Counted from the stretch's first letter, positions 55,632 to 64,000 are shown. The stretch: DNA of 64,000 nt from Chloroflexota bacterium (GCA_024275635.1 JAJRYT010000016.1:1-64000); one strand, 5' to 3'. Notes: generated by a model not told the origin, from the letters alone. Numbers and translations: made by a program.

Positions 55632-55789
55632 AGCGAAACCTGCCTATCTTATCGCCAGATGCATCCTGGGGACGGTGGGTGTTGGATAATGTATGCCAAG
55701 CATACCATCAAGCGGCTATAAACGGCGTTTTTTTTTACGCAGCCTTCACTACAACAACAAATTGAAGCTATTACTTTTGTACTAAACGG

Positions 55790-56341
55790 CTATTTCCTGC
55801 TTTCCCATTCGCGGCGCAGCAGCCCATACAGAAGCATATCGTAGCGACGGCCGTCTCGCTGCAAATGTTCCCGGTAAACACCTTCACGAACAAACCCTAA
55901 TGATTCGTACAACCTCACAGCCCCTTCATTATAATTAAAGACGGTCAGGCAAACGCGGTGCAAGTTAAGTTCCCGGAAAGCATAATCCAATCCCAATTGC
56001 AGCGCATCACGGCCGTATCCCTTGCCTCGATTATCTGCCGCCCCAATGGCAATGCTAATGAAGGTCGTGCCATGCGTCCACATGATGCCATCCAGTTCCA
56101 GCAGACCGATTAGCTCGTCGTTGGCTAACGGCCGCATCCCAAACAAAAACGTCATCTCTCCCTTCTGCCCGTCCTCAATCCGTTTCGTCAACTGCGCTTC
56201 GGTCTGCGGATAAGCCGGAACAGAATCATACAAGCGTAAAAAATCAGCGTCAGCCCACCATTTACTCATCACAGGGATATCGGCGAGGATAACGGCCGTT
56301 AACCGCACCCTCTCTCCACGCAACAAATTCGATTGCAACAT
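55790..56341 (-). CDS. GNAT acetyltransferase (RimJ/RimL type)
   Basis: 183 residues. Acetyl-CoA-binding motif DNRGKGYGRDALQLGLDYAF, followed by LNLHRVCLTVFNYNEGAVRLYESLGF, diagnostic of the RimJ/L group. Acetylates a protein N-terminus or a small amine; the target is unknown. ATG 56341 has GGAGGTGG upstream. Confidence 0.92.
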   Translation of the reverse strand: MLQSNLLRGERVRLTAVILADIPVMSKWWADADFLRLYDSVPAYPQTEAQLTKRIEDGQKGEMTFLFGMRPLANDELIGLLELDGIMWTHGTTFISIAIGAADNRGKGYGRDALQLGLDYAFRELNLHRVCLTVFNYNEGAVRLYESLGFVREGVYREHLQRDGRRYDMLLYGLLRREWESRK

Positions 56342-56397
56342 CAATCCACCTCCAATCCTTGAAATTTTATATTGCCAGACGTATGATTCCTGTAGAC

Positions 56398-56494
56398 CAA
56401 ATGGTCAATAGTCAACTTCCAAATTGCCAATTGCCGACGATATTCTCCGGAGCCATCATTGACAATTAATAATTGACCATTAGCAATTGACAAT
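56398..56494. repeat. inverted heptamer array in the aminotransferase promoter region
   Basis: TGGTCAA/TAGTCAA/..TTGCCAA/TTGCCGA on the left; ATTGACA/ATTAATA/ATTGACC/ATTAGCA/ATTGACA on the right. Between divergent genes. Confidence 0.75.
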
Positions 56495-56517
56495 CCAAAC
56501 GAGGAGAAATCATTCCC

Positions 56518-57672
56518 ATGACCCAATCATACCCCATCCACATCCATGACACTCACCGCATCCAGACCAGTCAGCTCGACGTTCCGCCGCGCCTGCTGCT
56601 CGGCCCTGGCCCCTCCAACGCCCACCCGCGCGTTTTACAAGCCCTGAGCATGAGACAGGTCGGCCACCTCGACCCCAAATTCATCGAGCTGATGAACGAG
56701 GTTCAGGAACTGCTGCGCTACGCCTGGCAAACCGACAACCCATTCACCATCCCTGTCAGCGGCACGGGCAGCGCGGCCATGGAAGCCAGCCTGGCCAACA
56801 CCGTCGAGCCGGGCGATGTCGTCCTCGTCGGCGTTAACGGTTACTTTGGCCTGCGTTTGGTAGACATGGCCAGCCGTTACGGCGGCAACGTGCGTCAGAT
56901 TGACAAGCCCTGGGGCGATGTTTTCAGCCTCGACGACATCCGCGCCGGGCTGGAACAGCATCGTCCCGCCATCCTGGCCCTGGTTCATGCCGAAACATCC
57001 ACCGGCGCGCGCCAGCCGTTGGCAGGCGTCGCCGATTTGTGCCGCGAATTTGACTGCCTGCTGCTGATTGACAGCGTCACCAGCCTGGGCGGCGTGCCCC
57101 TCATGCTCGATGAATGGGGCGTAGACGTGGCCTACAGCGGCAGCCAGAAATGCTTGAGCTGCCCGCCCGGCATCGCCCCGCTCACCCTCGGTCCGCGCGC
57201 CGTAGAGAAGCTGAACAATCGCAAAACAAAGGTCGCCAACTGGTATTTGGATATGTCCATGTTGAGCAAATATTGGGGCAGCGAGCGCACCTATCACCAC
57301 ACGGCGCCCATCAACATGAACTATGCCCTGCGCGAAGCGCTGCGCCTCGTCGCCGAAGAGGGACTGGAGGCTCGTTGGGCGCGCCATCAAGCCAATGCCG
57401 AATTGTTCTGGGACGGCCTAGCCAAGATGGGGATTGAATGCCTCGTCCCGCATGAATACCGCCTGCCCAGCCTGACCACCGTGCGCGTGCCCGATAGCGT
57501 GGACGCCAAAGCGGTCGCCGGCCGCCTGCTGCGCGAATACAACATTGAAATCGCCGGCGGTTTTGGCCCGTTAGCCGGGCAAATCTGGCGCGTCGGCCTC
57601 ATGGGCTTCAACAGCCGCCCGGAAAATATAATGCTCCTGCTGGCGGCGTTGAAAGAAGTATTAAATCGCTAG
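56518..57672 (+). CDS. class V aminotransferase, alanine-glyoxylate/serine-pyruvate type
   Basis: 384 residues. LLLGPGPSNAHPRVLQALSM at the N-terminus, GTGSAAMEASLANTVEPGD, HAETSTGARQPL, DSVTSLGGVPLMLDEWGVDV and the PLP lysine in SGSQKCLSCPPG identify the AGXT group, which makes glycine or serine-type products from glyoxylate or hydroxypyruvate. GAGGAG lies 11 nt before the ATG. Single gene. Confidence 0.94.
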   Translation: MTQSYPIHIHDTHRIQTSQLDVPPRLLLGPGPSNAHPRVLQALSMRQVGHLDPKFIELMNEVQELLRYAWQTDNPFTIPVSGTGSAAMEASLANTVEPGDVVLVGVNGYFGLRLVDMASRYGGNVRQIDKPWGDVFSLDDIRAGLEQHRPAILALVHAETSTGARQPLAGVADLCREFDCLLLIDSVTSLGGVPLMLDEWGVDVAYSGSQKCLSCPPGIAPLTLGPRAVEKLNNRKTKVANWYLDMSMLSKYWGSERTYHHTAPINMNYALREALRLVAEEGLEARWARHQANAELFWDGLAKMGIECLVPHEYRLPSLTTVRVPDSVDAKAVAGRLLREYNIEIAGGFGPLAGQIWRVGLMGFNSRPENIMLLLAALKEVLNR

Positions 57673-58041
57673 GCGTCAGAGTGTGCGGAACTTTTGTTGA
57701 TGCGCCTTTGTCGCCGAATGAAATTCGACGCCTGAGATATGAAACGCGCTGCAAGCGCGTTAAAGCGCCTGTTCACCAGAGCCATTAGTGCGCTTTAGTG
57801 TACTTTTTGTAGCAGACTGGGTATCTTCTCAATAAACTGGGGAGATTACAAAAGTTTTAACAACATATTGCCTGCATAGCGCCCGTTTTGAAACTTTTGT
57901 AATCTTTGCCCCGAAATTTTGAGAAGATACCAGACTGGGAATTCATTCCTAGTCAATTGGGCGATCATCAACATAAATTCCGCGCACCCTAGGCGTCAAA
58001 CGGGATTGTATATCGGCAATCAATCCGTTATCATGTTCATT
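57673..58041. other. gap between aminotransferase and toxin-antitoxin genes
   Basis: Contains a stem AACGCGC..GCGCGTT (57743-57761) likely ending the aminotransferase message, a 24-bp motif shared with 21645-21668 (57787-57810) and the second 110-bp element. No gene seen; the 57919 in-frame extension of the next gene lacks similarity. Confidence 0.6.
57821..57930. mobile_element. 110-bp non-autonomous element, copy 2
   Basis: Identical to 45130-45239 except C instead of T at position 51 (57871). Flanked by CAGACTGG on both sides (57813-57820, 57931-57938), an 8-bp target duplication different from that of copy 1. This shows real transposition rather than segmental duplication. Confidence 0.95.
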
Positions 58042-58464
58042 ATGAGCGAGGACAACGTGTCATCCATTATGACGGCCGTTCACAACTGGTGTCAGACGCG
58101 CCCAGTGCGCTTGTGCGTCTTGTTTGGCTCCCAGGCCACCGGCCTAACCCATCCGGCTAGTGATGTAGACCTGGCCGTCTGGCCGGCCGAGCCGCCCGAT
58201 TCGCGCGCCAAATTACGCTGGCTGGTTGAACTGCAAAACTTACTGGATAAAGAGGTGAGTTTGGCATTGGTATCGCCCGATTTAGATCCGGTGTTGGGGA
58301 TGGAGATTGTCAGAAACGGCCGTGTCATCTTCGCCGTCGATCCGGAATTGTGGTCTAAAGAGCGCGCCCACCTCTGGCACGCTTACAACGACAGCTTACC
58401 CTTTCGCCGCGCCGCTCGCGAACAACTGCGCCAATTTGCCGAGGAGATACGCCGTGACCAGTGA
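58042..58464 (+). CDS. mntA: MNT-type nucleotidyltransferase (MntA antitoxin)
   Basis: 140 residues from MSEDNVSS; an ATG 9 bp upstream is equally possible. Minimal nucleotidyltransferase with FGSQATGLTHPASDVDLAVW: the GSx10DxD catalytic set is intact. In known pairs MntA adds AMP groups to HepT and thereby neutralises it. The 3' end overlaps the HepT gene by 11 bp, which fixes the pairing. Confidence 0.9.
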   Translation: MSEDNVSSIMTAVHNWCQTRPVRLCVLFGSQATGLTHPASDVDLAVWPAEPPDSRAKLRWLVELQNLLDKEVSLALVSPDLDPVLGMEIVRNGRVIFAVDPELWSKERAHLWHAYNDSLPFRRAAREQLRQFAEEIRRDQ

Positions 58465-58858
58465 AGTGCTTCTACGTAAACTTGCTTACCTGCGTCAGTT
58501 GTTGATTGATCTAGCCCCCTACCGCACGGCCACGCTGTCCGAAGTAATGGCCGAACATTACAAACTAGAACGATTGCTGGAATTGCTGGTAGCCGCCGCC
58601 ACCGACACTTTATTCCACCTCCTGGCTGAAAAGGGAAAATCGCCAGACAGTTATCGCAATGCTTTCAAAATGGCGGCAGACGAAGGCATCCTTCCCCCCG
58701 CTTTGAGCCAACGATTGCAACAAGCCGCCGGGATGCGAAACATCCTCGTCCATTTGTACGAAGGTATTGATTATGCCATTCTGCGGGACAGTATTGAGCC
58801 AGCCTGGAAAGATTTCACCCAATTCATCACCCAACTTGAAACCAGACTCGATGAGTAA
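58454..58858 (+). CDS. hepT: HepT-type toxin
   Basis: 134 residues from GTG 58454, inside the end of the mntA gene. All-helical HEPN protein with the RNase motif RNILVHLY (R-x4-H-x-Y), preceded by NAFKMAADEGILPPALSQRL. A ribonuclease toxin in the known family; the Tyr is the residue AMPylated by the antitoxin. Its last codons overlap the YbaK gene by 8 bp, so three genes are coupled. Confidence 0.93.
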   Translation: MTSEVLLRKLAYLRQLLIDLAPYRTATLSEVMAEHYKLERLLELLVAAATDTLFHLLAEKGKSPDSYRNAFKMAADEGILPPALSQRLQQAAGMRNILVHLYEGIDYAILRDSIEPAWKDFTQFITQLETRLDE

Positions 58859-59330
58859 TCCCACCCCTGTCAGTCAGGCGCTGTCCCAGATGAGCATCCC
58901 CCACCGCCAGTTCCGCCATCCGGGGCCGGTGTACTCGCTGGAACAGGCGGCCCGCGAACGGGGCCAGCAGCCAGAACAAATCATCCGCTCCATTCTCTTC
59001 CGTCTGGCCGCCGACAACTTCGTGATGGTGTTGATGGCCGGCCCCCGACAAATCAACTGGAAAACTCTGCGCCGACATTTGGGCGAAAAGCGGCTGACGA
59101 CGGCCAGTGAGGAAGAGATGCGGCGCATCACCGGCTACGAACGAGGAGCGGTGGCGCCTTTTGGCCTGCCTGCGCCGCTACGCATTCTGGCCGATGAAAG
59201 CATCTTTGTCCCGGAGGAGGTATCGCTCGGCTCTGGCGTGCGCGGAACCACCATCATCCTCAAAAGCGCCGATTTACGCCGGGCGTTGAGTGAAGTAGAA
59301 ATTGCACGATTAGGCAAAGGTAGCAAATAG
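58851..59330 (+). CDS. YbaK/EbsC-type aminoacyl-tRNA deacylase
   Basis: 159 residues. YbaK fold with RSILFRLAADNFVMVLMAGP, the Lys-containing LGEKRLTTASEEEMRRITGY and ERGAVAPFGLPAPLRILADE, and GSGVRGTTIILKSADLRRAL. These enzymes hydrolyse mischarged tRNAs such as Cys- or Ala-tRNA(Pro). The ATG overlaps the hepT stop by 8 bp, so it is translated with the toxin-antitoxin pair, an unusual partner. Confidence 0.88.
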   Translation: MSNPTPVSQALSQMSIPHRQFRHPGPVYSLEQAARERGQQPEQIIRSILFRLAADNFVMVLMAGPRQINWKTLRRHLGEKRLTTASEEEMRRITGYERGAVAPFGLPAPLRILADESIFVPEEVSLGSGVRGTTIILKSADLRRALSEVEIARLGKGSK

Positions 59331-59361
59331 CTGCTTGATGAAACAAGGGGGGCATTTGTGT

Positions 59362-60318
59362 ATGAAAGAACTTAACAGCCGGCAAAAAGCGCTTACCTGG
59401 CCATACCCTCGCTACAAACATTTCCAGACGGAATTGCGAAAAACTGCAACAGCATGGTTTGCCGAACACAGTTTCCCTGTATCAAAAAGGTTGCCGTACA
59501 TCCTGGCCGATCGTGCCCGGTGGCCGGACAATATCATTGTGCCCGCGGTCGCTGACTATATCCAACAAATACAAATTGAACGTTCAACCCAGGGAAAGGG
59601 GTTCGCTCTGCATAAATACATTCATCATGGATTGAGCAGCCAAGCCTTACTTTTCAATCTTATCGGCCCATTAATCGTGCAAAACGATTTAGTCCTTTTG
59701 CAGTCACTCATCAATTCTCAGGGGGTAGGATGGTTAGAGAAGAACGCTTTTGCCCAATTTGAATACGAAGACCGGATGGTTTTTCATGAAGATTATGGAC
59801 AACCCACTTCCATTGACCTAGTTCTGACGGATGGAACGGGGCGGCCACGGATTTTTATTGAAAGTAAATTCACGGAAACTGAATTTGGCGGCTGCTCTGT
59901 TTACAAATCTGGAGATTGTGACGGCCGTAACCCTGTACATGACTTTTCCCTATGCTACCTGCACCACGTCGGGCATCGTTACTGGGAGATGCTCGATAAA
60001 TTCAGCTTTCTCAAAGGGCCGTTGCGCGACGAGAAAGTTTGTATACTAACCCAACATTACCAATTCTTCCGCTGTGTACTCTTTGCTTTGGCCCACGATG
60101 GTCTGTTCGTTTTATTGAGCGACGAACGCAGCCCCGTTTTTAGCTGCGATGACCCCCGTGGTCGTCGCGGATTGCTGCCATTTCTACTTTCGTTTATCCC
60201 TGAATCAAGCCAAGCTCATGTGTTAAATATCAGTATCCAACAGGTCGTTACGGCCGTTAAAGATTCTGGGCGACACCCCTGGATCACTGAATTTGAAAAG
60301 AAATACGGATTGACATGA
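59362..60318 (+). CDS. PD-(D/E)XK-type nuclease-like protein
   Basis: 318 residues from ATG 59362 (AAGGGGGG upstream); an earlier ATG at 59338 has no ribosome site. The core TSIDLVLTDGTGRPRIFIES followed by KFTETEFGGC gives D..ExK of the PD-(D/E)XK nuclease fold, as in PGN_0703-like putative restriction proteins. A Cys/His-containing C-terminal half (SCDDPRGRRGLLPFLLSFIP) follows. No methyltransferase is adjacent. Lies 31 bp after the YbaK gene, same strand. Confidence 0.7.
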   Translation: MKELNSRQKALTWPYPRYKHFQTELRKTATAWFAEHSFPVSKRLPYILADRARWPDNIIVPAVADYIQQIQIERSTQGKGFALHKYIHHGLSSQALLFNLIGPLIVQNDLVLLQSLINSQGVGWLEKNAFAQFEYEDRMVFHEDYGQPTSIDLVLTDGTGRPRIFIESKFTETEFGGCSVYKSGDCDGRNPVHDFSLCYLHHVGHRYWEMLDKFSFLKGPLRDEKVCILTQHYQFFRCVLFALAHDGLFVLLSDERSPVFSCDDPRGRRGLLPFLLSFIPESSQAHVLNISIQQVVTAVKDSGRHPWITEFEKKYGLT

Positions 60319-60328
60319 GGATTCTTCC

Positions 60329-62266
60329 ATGATCAAAACTAACTTTTCCATCATTCGCAAAGAATACTCCGGCACGGCCGCTAAAGAAGACGTCGCCGCC
60401 ATCAGCCGCCACCACCGCATCCAGGCCAGCCCCGGCTACCGCGCCGCCGCCCGCTACGTGTTGGCCGAACTGCAAAAAGCGGGGCTGGATGCCGCCATCG
60501 AAACCTATCCCGCCAATTACGAGACGAAATTCTGGAACGCCCGCTCCTTCCAGGAATGGTCAGCCACCCGTGCCACCCTGCACCTCATCGCGCCGGAAAA
60601 GGAAGCATGTAAACTGGCCGATTACCGGGAGGAAAAAATCGCCCTCATCCAGCGCAGCATCTCGTTCCAAGGCGAGGCGGAGGTTGTGTTGTTGGAAAAT
60701 GGGCTGGAAACGGCCGATTACGCCAACCTCGATATCGCCGGAAAAATCGTCCTGACCAAGGGGGCCGTCCCACGGGTGCGGGAACTGGCAGTGGAACGAT
60801 TTGGGGCGATTGGCATTTTGTTTGACGGCATGAATCCCGCGCCGCCGGTGCGCCAGCCGATGGATTTGGCCGACGCCCGCCAGTACACCTCGTTTTGGTG
60901 GACGGGAAGCGAGCGGCAGTGTTTTGGCTTTGTCCTGACGCCGCGCCAGGGATTGTGGCTGCGCGGATTGCTGAAGAAGCAAAAAGTGACGGTTAAGGCA
61001 GATATTGAGTCGCGGTTGTATGATGGGGAGATTGAGGCGGTGACGGCCGTCATCCCCGGCGCCGAAAAACCAGAGGAAAGCGTCCTCCTCGTCAGCCACC
61101 TCTGCCACCCCCAACCCTCGGCCAACGACAACGCCAGCGGGGTCGCCGCCAACCTGGAAGCGGCCCGCACCCTGCATAAATTGATTGCTTCCGGCCAACT
61201 ACCGCCGCCCAAACGCAGCATCCGCTTTTTGTGGATGCCGGAGATGACCGGCTCCTACGCCTACCTCGCCCGGCACGAAAATGAAATTCCGGGCATGATC
61301 GCCGGGCTGAACCTGGATATGGTGGGCGCAGACCAGGAACAAACCGGCGCGGTGATGGTTTTGGAACGGCCGCCCGACGCCGCTGCCTCATTCACCGTTG
61401 ATTTGCTGGAACGATTGCGTGAGGAACTGTTCGACGACGTGCCCACACATGGCGGTCTGGAAAGCTACGCCCATTTCCGCACCGCCACCACCGGCTTCAC
61501 TGGCGGCTCGGATCATTACATCTTCTCCGACCCGACGGTAGGCGTGCCCATGCCCATGATTATTCAATGGCCGGATAAGTTTTACCACAGCACGGACGAC
61601 ACGCTGGAGAAGGTCAGCCCGGAGACACTGAACCGCTCCGGCTCGTTGGCGGCGGCGTATGCCCATTTCATCGCCGCAGCCGACGAAAAAGAGACGAGGT
61701 GGTTAGCCTATGAGATGCTGGCCCGATTCCAGGCGCAGGTGGCGCAGGTGGCGCACACGGCCGTCTGGCAAGGCCACAATCCCTACCCTAAATTGGATTA
61801 CCTGTTAGAGCGGCAGGGAACGGCCATCCACTCGCTCCTCCGCCTCCACCCCCAGGCTGATTTGACGGCCGTCCTCCGCGAAACCCGCCAGCTCGTTACC
61901 CAAGCCGCAAACCGGGCCCGCTCAATGAACCATGAACCATTGAACCATAAGGCAAAAGAGTTGGATGTGTGGGAACAAAAAGCCGCCGCCCTCATTCCCC
62001 GGCGAACCAGGCGCGGGCCAGGATTGGCGATTGGGGCAATGGCGGAATTGACGGCCGCAGAACGAGATGAATGGCACGCCTTCACCAAAGGGCGCCAAGG
62101 GGCCTACACCCTGGGGGCGCTGGCCGAATATTGGGCTGACGGCAACCGCACGGCTCTGGAAATCATTGACCGAATCGAGATGGAAACCGGCATCCGCGAT
62201 GCCGAACTCATTGTGCGCCAGTTTGAGATGTTAGCAAGGTTAGGACTGTTAACTTTTATGCTGTAA
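60329..62266 (+). CDS. M28-type zinc aminopeptidase-like protein (DUF4910 group)
   Basis: 645 residues. A PA-like insert (about 85-240) sits inside a M28 peptidase: VSHLCHPQPSANDNASG (metal His257/260 area and Asp267), MPEMTGSYAYLARH (Glu305), GLNLDMVGAD (Asp330), GGSDHYIFSD and YHSTDDTLEKV (His420). The C-terminal 170 residues form a helical extension. At about 532-546 the peptide SMNHEPLNHKAKEL is encoded by a TGAACCA repeat array and looks inserted. No signal peptide is visible, so cytosolic action is likely. Ten bp after the nuclease gene. Confidence 0.85.
   Translation: MIKTNFSIIRKEYSGTAAKEDVAAISRHHRIQASPGYRAAARYVLAELQKAGLDAAIETYPANYETKFWNARSFQEWSATRATLHLIAPEKEACKLADYREEKIALIQRSISFQGEAEVVLLENGLETADYANLDIAGKIVLTKGAVPRVRELAVERFGAIGILFDGMNPAPPVRQPMDLADARQYTSFWWTGSERQCFGFVLTPRQGLWLRGLLKKQKVTVKADIESRLYDGEIEAVTAVIPGAEKPEESVLLVSHLCHPQPSANDNASGVAANLEAARTLHKLIASGQLPPPKRSIRFLWMPEMTGSYAYLARHENEIPGMIAGLNLDMVGADQEQTGAVMVLERPPDAAASFTVDLLERLREELFDDVPTHGGLESYAHFRTATTGFTGGSDHYIFSDPTVGVPMPMIIQWPDKFYHSTDDTLEKVSPETLNRSGSLAAAYAHFIAAADEKETRWLAYEMLARFQAQVAQVAHTAVWQGHNPYPKLDYLLERQGTAIHSLLRLHPQADLTAVLRETRQLVTQAANRARSMNHEPLNHKAKELDVWEQKAAALIPRRTRRGPGLAIGAMAELTAAERDEWHAFTKGRQGAYTLGALAEYWADGNRTALEIIDRIEMETGIRDAELIVRQFEMLARLGLLTFML
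61922..61951. repeat. intragenic short-repeat array in the M28-type gene
   Basis: TGAACCA/TGAACCA/TTGAACCA units in frame, encoding MNHEPLNH. Confidence 0.7.
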
Positions 62267-62323
62267 TTTAGAATAGTTCGATTCGTCTCCCGGTTTAACC
62301 GGTTGCATGTAGAGGGGGAAACC

Positions 62324-63311
62324 ATGTCCGTACCTGATTTAGTTAACGCCAACAACCAGTTTGGCTTTGATTTGCTGGCCAAGTTATCCACCAACGCGCC
62401 GGGAAAAATATTTTCATTTCACCGGCCAGTATTGCGTTGGCGCTTTCAATGACCGCCAATGGAACCGATGACCCAACTTCTCAGGCGATGACCAATTTAC
62501 TGCGATTAACCGGACTGGATTGGACGGCGATCAACCAAGCGCACGCTGCTTTGTGGCAAGCGCTCAACGGGATTAATCCCAAGGTTACACTGTCCATGGC
62601 CAATTCGCTGTGGGCGGAACCGAGTTTCCCTTTTAGAATGGCGTTTCGAGATGCCGTCCTAACCTATTACGAGGCAGAAATTACAAACCTGGACTTTGGC
62701 AATACACACGCGGCCGCCCAAACGATCAACCAGTGGGTCAAAGACAAAACCCAGAAAAAATCAAAAATCTGCTCAAACCCACCGATTTGATCGCGGCTGT
62801 TCTCGTATTGGTGAATGCCATTTACTTCAAAGGGGAATGGGCTGATCCGTTTGATAAAGCACAGACAAAGGACGGCGACTTTTATTTGGTCAACAACACG
62901 GCCAAAACTATGCCGATGATGTCGCGCCGTCCGCGGCCAGGACAAGACTGGCACCCCGCTTTTGCTAAAATTGGCCGGGAAAAGGGCACAATTATCTTGC
63001 CTTGCTTTAAGATCGAATGTGAAAAAAGCTTACTTGGTCACTTCGCAGACATGGGGTTAACGGCTAACAATTTCAACCGTATGTCGGATACGGAAGGCTT
63101 TTTCATTAGCAAAGTGATTCACAAGACGTTTTTGGACGTGAATGAGGAAGGGGCAGAAGCAGCGGCGGCAACGGCGGTTGTCATGAGCCGGGGTTTGTCC
63201 GCACCTCCGTTCAAAATGGTCGTCGATCGGCCGTTCTTCTGCGCCATTCAGGACAATCTAACCGGAGCCATCCTATTCATGGGCACGATTTACGAATCGG
63301 AAATCACATGA
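62324..63311 (+). pseudogene. serpin with two frameshifts
   Basis: Joined across three frames it gives one serpin: MSVPDLVNANNQFGFDLLAK .. (frame 1), ALSMTANGTDDPTSQAMTNL .. WVKDKTQ (frame 2), IKNLLKPTDLIAAVLVLVNA .. to the end (frame 3). Both breaks look like single missing bases at A-runs (62404-62408 and 62755-62760). The reactive loop hinge NEEGAEAAAATAVVMS and the closing PPFKMVVDRPFFCAIQDN are intact, as in inhibitory serpins. No signal peptide. Either a recent pseudogene or homopolymer errors in the assembly. ATG 62324 follows AGAGGGGG. Confidence 0.88.
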
Positions 63312-63335
63312 TGCAAGCATTTTAGATTTCTGTGA

Positions 63336-64000
63336 CTACCATTCCACTTTGGGGCGGTGTTCCTGGCAGATGGTGATGAGTTCGAGGAGACGGCCGTTTT
63401 CCGCCAAGCCAATAATCAACTCCCGCGCCATCGCACTCAACTTCTCGCTAAAATCCCCCTCGCGCAGATCCATCTCAAACAAGATGTCCACCAACTCATC
63501 CTTGCTGAAATATTTAGTCAGTTTTTCGCGGAAATCATACAGGTCACGGCCGTCCACGGTGGGCAGGTTAGCCAATTCATGTGTGCTGGTTGACGGCTCA
63601 ATCCTGGATTGGATAGACAGCATTCCGGTTTCTGGCTTCACCATCATGTAAAACGTCCGCTCCAGCGTGTGAATGCGATCTGTCTTGTCCGCATATTCAA
63701 TAACCAGCTGCATGGGTACATCGCTGCCATGGGCGCGAGGAACCACATCCAGCCAATGGCTGTAATCGCGTCCAGGCTGCAAGGTAACAACGGATTGGGT
63801 GCGGGCAGTTTGTCCCTCGAAGCGGTCATCCTTGAGAGCGACATGCAGGCGGCGGGCCACGCCGAAGCCATCGTTGCGCACGATAAAATTCAGCCTGGCC
63901 CAGGCGTCGCGGATTAAATCTGATTCCGGCTCTACCTCGATGGTCAGGATGGCTTGTTGACGGTAACGAGCCACTTCTTTTTCACTACGGCGGCGGCGCT
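63336..64000 (-). CDS. C-terminal part of a protein ending in an effector-associated-type domain
   Basis: Runs off the window edge; at least 221 codons are open. The visible part starts with a beta-sandwich-like domain (ILTIEVEPESDLIRDAWARL .. VVTLQPGRDYSHWLDVVP), as in CARDB/Ig-type modules. The last 65 residues are helical: FREKLTKYFSKDELVDILFE, MDLREGDFSEKLSAMARELI, GLAENGRLLELITICQEHRP. That pattern resembles effector-associated domains that link sensors, NTPases or proteases in bacterial conflict systems. The effector part, if any, must lie upstream, outside the window. Confidence 0.6.
   Translation of the reverse strand, partial: RRRRSEKEVARYRQQAILTIEVEPESDLIRDAWARLNFIVRNDGFGVARRLHVALKDDRFEGQTARTQSVVTLQPGRDYSHWLDVVPRAHGSDVPMQLVIEYADKTDRIHTLERTFYMMVKPETGMLSIQSRIEPSTSTHELANLPTVDGRDLYDFREKLTKYFSKDELVDILFEMDLREGDFSEKLSAMARELIIGLAENGRLLELITICQEHRPKVEW

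Overview
The window looks like a chromosomal segment of a filamentous or sludge-type member of the Chloroflexota (Anaerolineae/Ardenticatenia-like). This is an inference from several traits: exported proteins with Pro/Thr-rich linkers, ABC binding proteins carrying the VEVTRVVTETV-type linker, pre-peptidase C-terminal (PPC) lipoproteins, a class D sortase with LCP and GT-C envelope enzymes, and a moderately GC-rich sequence saturated with the palindrome ACGGCCGT. There is no rRNA or tRNA to settle the taxonomy, and I see no prophage or transposase gene.

Layout. 0.2-3.0 kb: an ECF sigma factor with a membrane anti-sigma partner, then two Nudix hydrolases. 3.1-3.3 kb: an orphan Mrr N-terminal fragment. 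3.4-11.0 kb (minus strand): a complete branched-chain amino acid ABC transporter (livK-H-M-G-F), alanine racemase and an M50 protease. 11.4-13.7 kb: an Hsp70-like ATPase fused to what looks like a GyrA-CTD-type propeller. 14.2-14.6 kb: tmRNA with promoter and terminator. 14.8-22.9 kb: EEP phosphatase/nuclease, SDR, a glycosyltransferase broken by an amber codon, kynureninase, a secreted three-repeat protein, a V4R-like protein and a free-standing GyrA C-terminal-domain protein. 23.0-26.7 kb: an acyl-CoA carboxylase operon. 27-39.6 kb: a cell-envelope block (CBM9-like anchored protein, sortase, GT-C glycosyltransferase, methyltransferase, LCP protein, PPC lipoprotein, parvulin-type foldase) and a DEAD-box helicase. 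39.8-47.1 kb: a Tat-exported DUF1501/DUF1800 pair and lipoproteins. 47.2-54.1 kb (minus strand): a complete oligopeptide/dipeptide ABC system. 54.5-57.7 kb: a cNMP-binding histidine kinase interrupted by an ochre codon, a GNAT enzyme and an alanine-glyoxylate-type aminotransferase. 58.0-64.0 kb: a plus-strand block of MNT-HepT toxin-antitoxin, YbaK deacylase, a PD-(D/E)XK-type nuclease, an M28-type peptidase and a serpin with two frameshifts, facing a protein that runs off the window edge and ends in an effector-associated-type domain.

The most unusual content is in the DNA itself. (1) ACGGCCGT occurs 15 times in the first 10 kb alone, far above chance. (2) A 110-bp non-coding mobile element is present twice, differing at one base, each copy flanked by a different perfect 8-bp target duplication. 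(3) Many gene junctions carry locus-specific arrays of roughly 7-bp repeats, usually followed by their own reverse complement. These arrays also run into genes, supplying the last residues of at least five proteins and internal segments of about four others. (4) Several families of perfect palindromes sit at gene ends. (5) Two proteins carry GyrA-CTD-like propellers outside gyrase. Three genes are broken (one amber, one ochre, one double frameshift). They may be real decay or assembly error.
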